A DNA stretch of 14,869 nucleotides, from NCBI GenBank assembly GCA_002419025.1, contig DIFG01000017.1, positions 1 to 14,869 on the forward strand, written 5' to 3'. This document shows, in pieces, positions 1-6,957 of this stretch. The notes beneath the pieces are model-generated. The model worked only from the letters and a program-made list of their open reading frames with translations, searched no databases and had not been told where the DNA came from. Position 1 is the first letter of the stretch. Every line of letters starts with the position of its first letter. This DNA comes from Deltaproteobacteria bacterium UBA5754. GTDB taxonomy: Bacteria; Desulfobacterota; Dissulfuribacteria; Dissulfuribacterales; UBA5754. Both the position numbers and the translations under genes were made by a program.

Positions 1-61
1 TTCGCGACGAATGGCAGATTCCATTCTTCAACCTAACAGGGAAGGCTGGACCATGCATTCG

Positions 62-89
62 TTGACACAAGGCCAGGCGATGCTATCTT
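62..89 (+). promoter_or_regulatory. Candidate sigma70-type promoter before the HAD phosphatase gene
   Basis: A perfect TTGACA (62-67) is followed after 16 bp by TATCTT (84-89), which has the TG of an extended -10 just upstream (81-82). If it is used, transcription starts near 96. That would put the ATG at 11 outside the transcript and favour the internal starts at 152 or 164 for the downstream gene. This is sequence matching only. Confidence 0.4.
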
Positions 90-163
90 TCTGGGATGCA
101 AACAAAAAACTTCCTTGGTGTCCGCATCCTGGTGTGTGGCAAGTGCCCGGCATGTATGATGAT

Positions 164-751
164 ATGACCATAAAACCCCTTTCCTTTTCTCCTCCAGGGA
201 TCGGTTTCGATATCGACGGCGTGGTGGCAGACACCATGGCCGCGTTTCTGCGCATTGCACGGGAGGAATACGGTCATGGCCATCTGGAGAAGGAGCGCAT
301 CACCTCGTATTGGCTCGAGGAATGCCTCGACATCCCCCCTGAGACGGTAGGCGCCATCATCCAGCGCATCCTCGATGACCCTTTTGGGGTCGGCCTCGAG
401 CCCATAAACGGGGCCCGGGATGTCCTCCTTCGTTTCGCAGCGAAGGGACCGCTCACGTTCGTCACGGCCCGCCCTTCCGGAGAGTCCATCGAGGAATGGC
501 TCCGTGACCTCCTTCCCGAGGTCCCTCAGGAGGATCTTCGGGTCATCGCAACCGGCAGGCATGCGGCGAAGAAGTACGTCCTGCGGGAACTCGGGATCGA
601 CGCCTTCGTGGAGGACAACCTGGAGACGTGCGAGGATCTCCACGCCGCGGGTATGTTGGCCGCCGTCTTCGACCAGCCGTGGAACAGGGCGCGCACCCCC
701 TGGATACGCGTGGGTTCCTGGGAGGAGATCCTTGCCCTGACAGGGGAGTGA
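164..751 (+). CDS. HAD-superfamily phosphatase, 5'-nucleotidase (NT5C)-like
   Basis: This is a cytosolic haloacid-dehalogenase-fold hydrolase, probably a phosphomonoesterase. Numbered from the ATG at 164 (195 aa), motif I is FDIDGVVADT with nucleophile D16 and acid/base D18. Motif II is FVTARP with T101, a lysine pair at 136-137 fits motif III, and VEDN with E150/D151 fits motif IV and Mg binding. The C-terminal part, with a DQPWNR stretch, resembles deoxyribonucleotidase-like or 'hypothetical HAD' proteins; the substrate cannot be read from the sequence. The frame is open from an ATG at 11, which would add 51 residues. That extension has no HAD features and a promoter-like sequence lies inside it, so I prefer 164 (152 is equally possible). 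None of these starts has a good Shine-Dalgarno sequence. The marC-like gene follows after 6 nt, so the two are probably cotranscribed. Confidence 0.8.
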   Translation: MTIKPLSFSPPGIGFDIDGVVADTMAAFLRIAREEYGHGHLEKERITSYWLEECLDIPPETVGAIIQRILDDPFGVGLEPINGARDVLLRFAAKGPLTFVTARPSGESIEEWLRDLLPEVPQEDLRVIATGRHAAKKYVLRELGIDAFVEDNLETCEDLHAAGMLAAVFDQPWNRARTPWIRVGSWEEILALTGE

Positions 752-757
752 CGGACG

Positions 758-1372
758 GTGATCCAATCCGGTGAAGACATCCTTGTCGAATTCTGGCGAT
801 CTTTCGTCCCGCTCTTTGTGGCCGTGGATGCCATTGGAGTCATCCCGCTTTTCATGGCCTTCACAGAGGGGATGGAGCCCGGCCGGGTCCGTTCCGTCAT
901 CCTCCAGTCTGTGATAACGGCCTTCGGAGTCGCACTCTTTTTCATCCTGGCAGGTCCGGAACTTCTGCGCTTTCTCGGTGTAACGGTCGCCGATTTCATG
1001 ATCGCTGGCGGGATCCTCCTCCTTGTCATCTCCATGACCGACATCGTGGCCGGGGAGAAACAACGCATGCAGGTCGATCCGGCGACCCTCGGGGCTGTGC
1101 CCATCGGCGTCCCCCTAATGACAGGGCCGGCCGTCCTCACTACGAGCCTTCTTCTGGTCCAGGTCCATGGGATGTTCATCATCTCCATAGCCGTTTTTGT
1201 GAACATCCTCATAGCCGGGGCGCTTTTCCTGTCCGCGAGCAGGATCACCGCCTTCATCGGGACCCGCGGGGCCAAGATCGTCTCCAAGATCATGAGCCTC
1301 ATCCTGACCTCCATAGCCGTCATGCTTGTGCGCAAGGGGATCTTCGAGATTGTGCGGGGTTTGGGGCAATAG
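758..1372 (+). CDS. MarC family integral membrane protein (UPF0056)
   Basis: The protein has 204 aa and about six hydrophobic segments, the usual size and layout of MarC/YchE-type inner-membrane proteins. Family hallmarks are the N-terminal FVPLFVAVDAIGVIPLF helix, the FMIAGGILLLVISM helix, and the VPIGVPLMTGPAVLTT loop-helix, which aligns with the conserved P-x-x-P-L-x-x-GPG/A region. The function of MarC proteins is not known; the early link to multiple antibiotic resistance was not upheld, and a transport role is only presumed. Translation starts at GTG 758, with AGGGGAG (742-748) correctly placed upstream and overlapping the end of the preceding gene. The 3' end is followed by a 170-bp gap without a clear terminator. 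Confidence 0.88.
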   Translation: MIQSGEDILVEFWRSFVPLFVAVDAIGVIPLFMAFTEGMEPGRVRSVILQSVITAFGVALFFILAGPELLRFLGVTVADFMIAGGILLLVISMTDIVAGEKQRMQVDPATLGAVPIGVPLMTGPAVLTTSLLLVQVHGMFIISIAVFVNILIAGALFLSASRITAFIGTRGAKIVSKIMSLILTSIAVMLVRKGIFEIVRGLGQ

Positions 1373-1466
1373 ACGTCGTCCATAGGCACCTTACTCCACA
1401 AATACCCCGGCCGTCGGCTTATTCCGTGAAATCGAAAGGTTCGAGTGCATATCTCAAGGATTCAGG

Positions 1467-1495
1467 TTGTCACGAAAAAGCCACCAAAATGTAAC
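1467..1495 (+). promoter_or_regulatory. Candidate sigma70-type promoter of the three-gene lipid operon
   Basis: TTGTCA (1467-1472, 5/6 to the -35 consensus) is separated by 17 bp from TGTAAC (1490-1495, 4/6 to the -10 consensus). It lies 48 bp upstream of the ATG of the 805-aa protein gene, in the only sizeable gap before that operon. This is a motif match only. Confidence 0.3.
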
Positions 1496-1537
1496 GAAAT
1501 CGTCACGTATCCCATGCCGAAGCGTGGTATGGCTCAT

Positions 1538-1542
1538 AGGAG
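1538..1542 (+). promoter_or_regulatory. Shine-Dalgarno sequence abutting the start codon of the 805-aa gene
   Basis: AGGAG directly touches the ATG at 1543 with no spacer, and an in-frame TAG lies just upstream (1537-1539). No earlier start is therefore possible in this frame. Either initiation is weak, or a downstream GTG/TTG codon is used. Confidence 0.4.
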
Positions 1543-3960
1543 ATGCAAGGACGCCTTTTCGTTACCACGCCCATCGAGTCCGTCGGGAACGCCCATGTTT
1601 TACTACGGGGCCGTCTTTCAGTGCTTCCGTTTTCTCCTGCCGACGTCACTGCAGGTGTGGAGAACGAGCTTCAGGCGGTTGTAAAGGGCAGCCGGGAGTC
1701 CGTTGACCTCCCCCTCGCCATCGAGGGATCCAATTACTATGCGAACATCGTGAAAAGGGCCGCCTCCGGCGAGGCCGGAATGCGCGATGTGAGCGCCCTT
1801 GAGGACTTCCTCGCTGCAAATGACGAGGGGGTTTGGGAGCACAGTTGGGTCCGCTTCCCCAGAAGGTGCCTCTCGCCCGGGGCCGTCGAGATCCTCGAAG
1901 AGGATCTTCGGGCAGACAGGCGTGATCCTGATTCTGGCCCCAGGGGGGACAGGGACCGTTTCCTTTTTGAAAAGGCGGGTGAGGCCTGGGTCAGGGTCCC
2001 GGTGAGTTATCTTTTGAAGATCGCCCTTGCGGACGCCGTCCTCTCGCAGGATCTTCTTCCCGGGAGGTTCCGGCTCGCCGGACGTGCCCTTTTGGACCAC
2101 TTTCTGAACGACAACGTCTCTCCGGAGACCACTTCCTTTTTCATTATTGCGGGGTCTGGCGGATGGGGGCCGGGACGGGCAGTGGCACAGGAGACGGCCC
2201 TCCGCTATCTCCTGACCCAGCTTATAGTCCGATACGCGAACATCAAGTTCGACCTCATCCAGAACGACCAGGAGGTCGTGGTGTATTTCGCACCGAGCCC
2301 CCCGGTCCGGCTCCGGGAACTGAACGAGATCATATCGGATGCCTTCTACGCAGAGCTCTTTGTGAGCCCGTGCCTTTCGGGATGGGACCGGGGCGAGGAG
2401 AAACATCGCTACATGCTCCTCTGCCACCAGGTCCTCGGCAGGAGCCAGCTCAACGCCATCGGCAAGCTCCGGGATGCGGGAATCGTCACGAACAACCTGG
2501 TCGTCCTTCCCAATACATCCCACATCGGGCTTGCAAACAACGGCACCCACGTGACCCTCGGGAGCAAGGCCCTGACCCGTCTCCTCGCCGAGGGGCATCC
2601 CTGGTTCGGCCCACGCCAGGAAAAGTACATAGGGGACCTGGTCACCAAGGTCGTCGAGCACTTTTTGCCCCTTTTCGTCGGCACGTACACGGCCGCGCCC
2701 TGGAGGCTCGCCTTTGCCGACTTTCATCCCGAAAAGGTCCTTGGTTACCTCCCCCATGAGCTCGACTTCACCCATCTCAGGATGATCTGGAGGCGATGGA
2801 AGGGAAAGGCCCGGAACAAGGTCCTCGGAAGGGCTTTCACCCCATTCGGCCCCCGATGGATCGACCGCCCCCTGAGCGCCCTTCTCGGGCTTCAGGGGGA
2901 TTTTGTCCCGGATTTCCGTCTCGTGGACTATTTCGTCTCCCTCATGAGCACGGAAAGGAGCCCGGGGCTCGACGGCAGTCTTGGCAATCAGGAGCGTCTC
3001 AAGCGGGATCTTGCCGCCCTTGGGGTCTTCGACCCAGGCATGGCAACCTATCTCCTTTTTCGCCAAAGGGAATACACCAAGTCAGGCTTTTTCGGCTTCG
3101 AGGCCAGGCACTACAGCCTTTTTGAGGGTTTCGACCGGGATATGACCCCTGCGGTGGACCTCCAGGCCCTTGTCACGGCCTTCGCCTTTCGATCCGTCCT
3201 CCACTCCGAGGTCCGCCACGAACACATTCCGGACGATCCCGAGACGGAAAGCGAACGGAGGCAGATCTTTTTCGGCACAGCCATCGGGATCCCGACCTTT
3301 TTCGCGAGAAAGGGCACACGGAACGCCTTTCTGAAAAGGATCCTGGAAAAAACGGAAAAAGTGAGGGAGAGCAGGAGATATCAGGGCTTTCTCCGGGTGC
3401 ATAACGGTGAATACAGAAAGGCCCTTGTGCGCGTCCTCCGGGAGGACGGGGCAGATCTCATCGAGGATTTCGGCCTCGAGGACACGGTCCTGGATCTGGC
3501 CGAAAGGCTCGAACTTCACGGGGAAAAGGGCGCGCTTTCCCGCATCACCTCCGGGGTCATCCATGCCGCGGGCCGGCGGGATGTCTTCTCCTGTGAGGCG
3601 CGTGCCTTTAACGTGGCCGCTGAGCGTTACTTCCGTACGGCCCTTCGCTGCAGGCACATGACCGAGGCGTGTGCCCTTTTTGAAGAGACGATTCAATCCT
3701 TCGAGGGGTCAGGCGCCATTGACGGGCATGAGGAACGGGAAGCGGTCCGGACCGTCCTCGGAGGGCGATCCGCCCTGGAGTTCGTCCAGGAAGTGGGAAA
3801 GGCCGTTTGCGAGGATGCCGCCCCCCTCGATCCGACCGTTAGGGCCATCCATCTTCTCATTCTTGCAATCCACATACTGGCGGGCCGGAACACGGCAACG
3901 CATCCATTCGAGGAGATTTTTTCCCATGAGGCACCAATATATCGAACGGGAATCGGGTAG
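1543..3960 (+). CDS. Large conserved-looking protein of unknown function (805 aa)
   Basis: I do not recognise the family. The protein has no signal peptide and no convincing membrane helix, so it is probably cytosolic, and it is rich in Arg, Glu and Phe. Stretches that look strongly constrained are NTSHIGLANNGTHVTLGS (residues 324-341), the segment from FHPEKVLGYLPHELDF to IWRRW (about 394-419), and, further on, FGFEARHYSLFEGFDRDM and GIPTFFARKGTRNAFL. The clustered His, Asn, Asp and Arg residues look like an active site rather than a scaffold. I could not find a P-loop, Rossmann or radical-SAM signature. The frame is open for over 2.4 kb with the same codon style as its neighbours, and its last 35 nt overlap the phosphatidylserine decarboxylase gene, so translation is probably coupled and the function linked to phospholipid. 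The start is the first ATG possible, but its ribosome site is poor. Confidence 0.85.
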   Translation: MQGRLFVTTPIESVGNAHVLLRGRLSVLPFSPADVTAGVENELQAVVKGSRESVDLPLAIEGSNYYANIVKRAASGEAGMRDVSALEDFLAANDEGVWEHSWVRFPRRCLSPGAVEILEEDLRADRRDPDSGPRGDRDRFLFEKAGEAWVRVPVSYLLKIALADAVLSQDLLPGRFRLAGRALLDHFLNDNVSPETTSFFIIAGSGGWGPGRAVAQETALRYLLTQLIVRYANIKFDLIQNDQEVVVYFAPSPPVRLRELNEIISDAFYAELFVSPCLSGWDRGEEKHRYMLLCHQVLGRSQLNAIGKLRDAGIVTNNLVVLPNTSHIGLANNGTHVTLGSKALTRLLAEGHPWFGPRQEKYIGDLVTKVVEHFLPLFVGTYTAAPWRLAFADFHPEKVLGYLPHELDFTHLRMIWRRWKGKARNKVLGRAFTPFGPRWIDRPLSALLGLQGDFVPDFRLVDYFVSLMSTERSPGLDGSLGNQERLKRDLAALGVFDPGMATYLLFRQREYTKSGFFGFEARHYSLFEGFDRDMTPAVDLQALVTAFAFRSVLHSEVRHEHIPDDPETESERRQIFFGTAIGIPTFFARKGTRNAFLKRILEKTEKVRESRRYQGFLRVHNGEYRKALVRVLREDGADLIEDFGLEDTVLDLAERLELHGEKGALSRITSGVIHAAGRRDVFSCEARAFNVAAERYFRTALRCRHMTEACALFEETIQSFEGSGAIDGHEEREAVRTVLGGRSALEFVQEVGKAVCEDAAPLDPTVRAIHLLILAIHILAGRNTATHPFEEIFSHEAPIYRTGIG

Positions 3961-4933
3961 GATCCGTACCGAGGTCTTCCTTGGTGATGGACTCGTGGGG
4001 TTTCTCTACGGCACGGTCCGTGAAAAGGCCCCGGCCCTTTTTGATATCCTCACGTCGGCACGCATATCCTCCTTTCTGGGATTTCTGAACTACGATACCT
4101 TTCTCGGTCAGCGCATCAGCAGGCGTTTTTCCCGGGACGCAGGGATCGACCTCTCCGAGTGTCTCGATTCGCCACATGCCATTGACACGCCTCGAAAGGT
4201 CTTTGAGCGCAAGATCCGCTACTGGGAGCTCAGGCCACTTGCGCACGGAAAGGATTGTGTCCTTTCCCCTGCTGATGCGAAGGTATTCGCGGGTTCCTTT
4301 CAAGAGACATCGAGCCTGTACGTCAAGGGGAAGTTCTTCGATTTCGAAGAGCTTCTGGGAGAGGGCAGGGACGGCTGGGTCCCTGCCTTTCGGGACGGAG
4401 ACTTTGCCGTATTTCGGCTGACGCCGGAAAAATACCACTACAACCACGTCCCGGTCTCCGGAACGGTCCTCGACATCTACGAGATTCCGGGTAGATATCA
4501 TTCCTGTCATCCAAAGGCGGTCCTCTCGATTCCGACCCCCCATTCCAAAAACAAGAGGGTGGTGACGATCCTGGACACGGATCTCCCCGGTGGGACAGGG
4601 GTCGGCCTTGTCGCCATGGTGGAGATCGTGGCCCTCATGATCGGCGGGATCGAGCAGTGCTACAGCGAAGAGCGCTACGACCACCCACAACCGGTCACAC
4701 GCGGGCTCTTTCTTCAGGCCGGCTGTCCCAAGAGCCTCTTTCGACCCGGAAGCAGCACTGTGATCCTGGTCTTTCAGAAGGATCGGGTTATTTTTGAAGA
4801 GGACATCCTTCGAAACCTGAGCGCTGGCACGGTGGAGAGCCGTTACAGCCTCGGGCTCGGGCGTCCTGTGGTGGAGACGGACGTGAAGGTCAGATCCGCC
4901 ATTGCGAGGGCGAGGAAGAAGGTCGGGCCGTGA
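3926..4933 (+). CDS. psd: Phosphatidylserine decarboxylase proenzyme (pyruvoyl-dependent)
   Basis: This 335-aa protein matches the Psd family, which converts phosphatidylserine to phosphatidylethanolamine at the inner membrane. The SPADAKV segment carries D117 (E. coli D90). YHYNHVPVSGT carries H171 and H174 (E. coli H144 and H147). The self-cleavage site is GSST, with G275-S276 expected to be split so that S276 becomes the pyruvoyl group. Many Psd proteins have LGST here; this one has PGSST. The conserved glycine-rich strand around GGTGVGLVAMVEIVALMIGGI is also present. The ATG at 3926 has AGGAG (3911-3915) 10 nt upstream inside the preceding gene; the frame is open further upstream but only as an overlap with that gene. 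The stop overlaps the GTG of the next gene. No phosphatidylserine synthase gene is in the window, so a role in bulk PE synthesis is likely but not proven. Confidence 0.88.
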   Translation: MRHQYIERESGRIRTEVFLGDGLVGFLYGTVREKAPALFDILTSARISSFLGFLNYDTFLGQRISRRFSRDAGIDLSECLDSPHAIDTPRKVFERKIRYWELRPLAHGKDCVLSPADAKVFAGSFQETSSLYVKGKFFDFEELLGEGRDGWVPAFRDGDFAVFRLTPEKYHYNHVPVSGTVLDIYEIPGRYHSCHPKAVLSIPTPHSKNKRVVTILDTDLPGGTGVGLVAMVEIVALMIGGIEQCYSEERYDHPQPVTRGLFLQAGCPKSLFRPGSSTVILVFQKDRVIFEEDILRNLSAGTVESRYSLGLGRPVVETDVKVRSAIARARKKVGP

Positions 4934-5988
4934 CGTCCTCGACCCTCGTTTTTCTTGGTGTGCTCTCCATCTTTCTTGGCGTTGTCCTCGTTTTGGGCAT
5001 CCGGATCCTGCCCAGGGAGGAGTGGCAGGTCCTCGCTGCTATACCCAGGGTGAAGGAGAAGGACGGGACCTGGTCAGGTCTCAACCTCACCTATTACGGC
5101 CTCTTCACGGCGAACGCCTATGTCCTTGCCCTCGCGGTCTTTCTCATCCTTCTTGCCGCGATCGGGGTGCCGGTTACCGTGTCCATCCTTTTTGCCGTCC
5201 TCGTCCTTTCGGCCTGCATGCCCCTTTCGCGGGTGATTGCGCGGATCGTCGAGGGGAAGAGCTATACATTCACCGTGGGCGGGGCCTCTTTTGCCGGACT
5301 CGTCGCGGCTCCTTGGGTCCTTTTGGCCGTGAACGCCGGAGCACGCGCCTTTGAAGGCCCCGGCATTCCAGTGGCCCCTGCGGTATCGGCCATGGCGGTT
5401 GCGTATGCCTTCGGGGAAGGGCTCGGCAGACTTGCATGCCTGAGTTTCGGATGCTGCTACGGCCGCGCCCTCGAAGAGATGCCGCCGGTCATCCGCCGGA
5501 TGCTTGCGGGCAAAGGGTGTGTCTTTTCAGGAAAGACAAAAAAGGCGGCGTACGAGTCGGGACTCGAGGGGGTAGAGCTCGTCCCGGTCCAGGCCATGAC
5601 GGCGATACTTTACAGTGCAACGGGGCTCGTATCGACCGGCCTTTTTCTTCTCGGCTGGTACCGGTGGGCCTTTCTCTTTGCTGTTCTTGTCACGCAGGGG
5701 TGGCGGGCCTGGTCCGAGTCACTCCGGGCCGATTTCCGGGGTGGGGGGAAGATCACCGCTTACCAGGCCATGGCCCTCGTCGCCATGGGATACTCGGTCT
5801 TTATCTTCTTCCTGCTTAGTGACGTGCAGAGGATGCAGGCCGATCTCGTTGCCGGTGTCGGCGCCGTCTGGAATCTGCCGACCGTCCTTTTTCTACAGGG
5901 TCTCTGGGTCCTGAGCTTTCATTACACGGGCAGGAGCATGGTGACGGGATCGCGGATCACCATACACGTGCACCGAGAGAGGATATGA
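4930..5988 (+). CDS. Lgt-like integral membrane protein (prolipoprotein diacylglyceryl transferase family, divergent)
   Basis: The 352-aa protein has about seven to eight hydrophobic helices. It shows Lgt-family landmarks in order: GGASFAG (117-123), the signature region GRLACLSFGCCYGR (166-179) corresponding to the Lgt GRIGNF...GR motif, VPVQ before a helix (218-221), and ESLRADFRGG (263-272) near the essential C-terminal arginine. True Lgt moves diacylglyceryl from phosphatidylglycerol to a lipobox cysteine. Here the histidine of the E. coli GGMSFHGG motif (H103) appears as alanine, the region around the signature is cysteine-rich, and the sequence between helices is unlike standard Lgt. 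I infer a phospholipid-using relative rather than the housekeeping enzyme. The GTG at 4930 overlaps the stop of the psd gene by 4 nt, so the two are translationally coupled. Confidence 0.7.
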   Translation: MTSSTLVFLGVLSIFLGVVLVLGIRILPREEWQVLAAIPRVKEKDGTWSGLNLTYYGLFTANAYVLALAVFLILLAAIGVPVTVSILFAVLVLSACMPLSRVIARIVEGKSYTFTVGGASFAGLVAAPWVLLAVNAGARAFEGPGIPVAPAVSAMAVAYAFGEGLGRLACLSFGCCYGRALEEMPPVIRRMLAGKGCVFSGKTKKAAYESGLEGVELVPVQAMTAILYSATGLVSTGLFLLGWYRWAFLFAVLVTQGWRAWSESLRADFRGGGKITAYQAMALVAMGYSVFIFFLLSDVQRMQADLVAGVGAVWNLPTVLFLQGLWVLSFHYTGRSMVTGSRITIHVHRERI

Positions 5989-5992
5989 ACAC

Positions 5993-6237
5993 AAATTATG
6001 CACTTCACATGCCGACCGGAATAAATTTTCAATCATATCGCGAAATTATCGTTGGTTTATGTCTTTTTCCTTCACCTGAAAGGTGATACGAATCCTTATA
6101 ATCCGGTCGGCATGTGAAGCCGCAAGGGGCTCGCGATTTTGCCGAATCTGCTTTGTTATCGGGGGCTCGACATACCAAAGTATGCCTTCGCCCCCCGCCG
6201 CCTCGCATCTTCGGCAAACTTTCGAGCTGCATAATTT
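5993..6237. repeat. Nested inverted-repeat element with three-way-junction potential
   Basis: AAATTATGCA (5993-6002) pairs perfectly with TGCATAATTT (6228-6237). The very next bases, 6003-6020 (CTTCACATGCCGACCGGA), pair perfectly over 18 bp with 6102-6119. The interval 6120-6227 folds on itself (see separate hairpin). The 18-bp arm encloses 81 nt that contain a small perfect hairpin, TCACCT-GAA-AGGTGA (6072-6086). The whole can be drawn as a three-way junction, or as an inverted repeat whose right arm was split by a 108-bp insert. It resembles dispersed intergenic repeats of environmental Desulfobacterota; that resemblance is from memory. Confidence 0.65.
6129..6227. repeat. Imperfect long hairpin within the nested repeat
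   Basis: The 23-nt outer arms 6129-6151 and 6205-6227 are complementary at 18 of 23 positions, including GCTCG/CGAGC and GCCGAA/TTCGGC. Inside, GGGGGC (6161-6166) pairs with GCCCCC (6190-6195), and CATAC (6171-6175) pairs with GTATG (6180-6184) around a CAAA loop. Such arms with compensating differences suggest a mobile or structured repeat rather than a terminator. Confidence 0.55.
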
Positions 6238-6261
6238 GGGCTGAATGGAGGGAAGTCCCTT

Positions 6262-6957
6262 CTATCCATTGGAAAATTGGCGGGTCAGGATGATGAGCAG
6301 CATGGAAACAACCCCGAGAAGAAAGACGAGGACAAAGGCCCGATCATACTCGCCGGTGAATACGGCGTTATAGACTTCCAGGGACATGGTGCTGGTCTTT
6401 CCCGAGATGTTGCCTCCGAGCATCAGGGTAATTCCGACCTCTCCCAGTAATCTGGCAAAGGCGAGAGAGAGGCCGATGGCGACATTTTTTCGGATCGACG
6501 GCAGAACCACCCTGAAAAAGGTTGTAACCGGTGATTTTCCGAGTACATAGGCCGCTTCAATCAAACGGTTGGTCTCGTTTTGGATCGCCGCCTGCACCTG
6601 TTTGACCATGAGAGGCAGTCCTGCGATGAAGGCCGCCAGAACAACTCCCCAGAAGCTGAAGATCATCTCCAGTTCGAACGTCTCATGCAGAAATGAACCG
6701 ATCACGCCGCGGCGGCCGAGCAGCATCAGCAGCAGATAACCGGTGGCGATGGGAGGAAAAACCAGCGGCAGTGTTACCAGAAAATCGATAAAGGCGATCC
6801 ATCGGCCCCGCCAATGACCGAGTACATAGCCCAGGGCAACACCGCAGACCGCTATAAGTGGCATGGCCATACAGGCGGTCTGGATGCTGAGACGCATGCA
6901 GGCCAGGGTGTCCGGTTCACGGAGGATACTTAGCGTATCCGGCCAGGATGGCATCAT
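6262..6957 (-). CDS. modB: Molybdate/tungstate ABC transporter permease ModB
   Basis: The protein is a 231-aa inner-membrane permease with about five to six hydrophobic helices, the usual size for ModB. The cytoplasmic EAA loop is clear: E134-A-A, G140 and LP at 152-153, followed by the FARLLGEVG helix start that is typical of ModB/CysT permeases. It forms the channel through which oxyanion passes from ModA, driven by ModC. Its ATG overlaps the modA stop by 4 nt (ATGA), and a second ATG lies 3 nt further in, so translation is coupled to modA. It is the last gene of the operon and ends in the repeat-rich convergent gap. Confidence 0.9.
   Translation of the reverse strand: MMPSWPDTLSILREPDTLACMRLSIQTACMAMPLIAVCGVALGYVLGHWRGRWIAFIDFLVTLPLVFPPIATGYLLLMLLGRRGVIGSFLHETFELEMIFSFWGVVLAAFIAGLPLMVKQVQAAIQNETNRLIEAAYVLGKSPVTTFFRVVLPSIRKNVAIGLSLAFARLLGEVGITLMLGGNISGKTSTMSLEVYNAVFTGEYDRAFVLVFLLGVVSMLLIILTRQFSNG

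Larger units (their letters stand above)
1373..1542. other. Intergenic gap between marC-like gene and the 805-aa gene
   Basis: These 170 bp hold no credible coding frame and no clear hairpin terminator. The only signal I can point to is a promoter-like pair, listed separately. Confidence 0.5.
5989..6261. other. Convergent intergenic region built of nested inverted repeats
   Basis: This 273-bp gap lies between the 3' ends of the Lgt-like gene and modB. Its content is almost entirely inverted-repeat sequence, described in the next entries. I see no bidirectional terminator with a U-tract. A short hairpin around 6245-6269 overlaps the end of modB, but no run of T follows it on either strand. 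Confidence 0.6.

Noticed and set aside
83..1063. Long minus-strand frame (326 aa) opposite the HAD and marC-like genes
   Set aside because: It is antisense to two genes with clear family motifs; its charged, low-complexity translation is a shadow of codon bias.
1618..3066. Long minus-strand frame (482 aa) opposite the 805-aa gene
   Set aside because: The plus-strand frame is longer, ends in a proper operon overlap and has protein-like conserved blocks; the minus frame is rich in Gly, Glu and Pro and looks like a codon-bias shadow.
6072..6086. Rho-independent terminator at the TCACCT-GAA-AGGTGA hairpin
   Set aside because: The stem is only 6 bp and no T-run follows on either strand.
6029..6232. 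Minus-strand 67-aa open frame in the repeat region
   Set aside because: It lies wholly inside the inverted-repeat element, has Arg/Gly/Pro-rich content dictated by the hairpin arms, and has no ribosome site; such frames are typical by-products of dispersed repeats.
5989..6237. Integron attC site
   Set aside because: The inverted-repeat layout is suggestive, but I found no RYYYAAC/GTTRRRY core pair at the ends and no integrase or cassette array.
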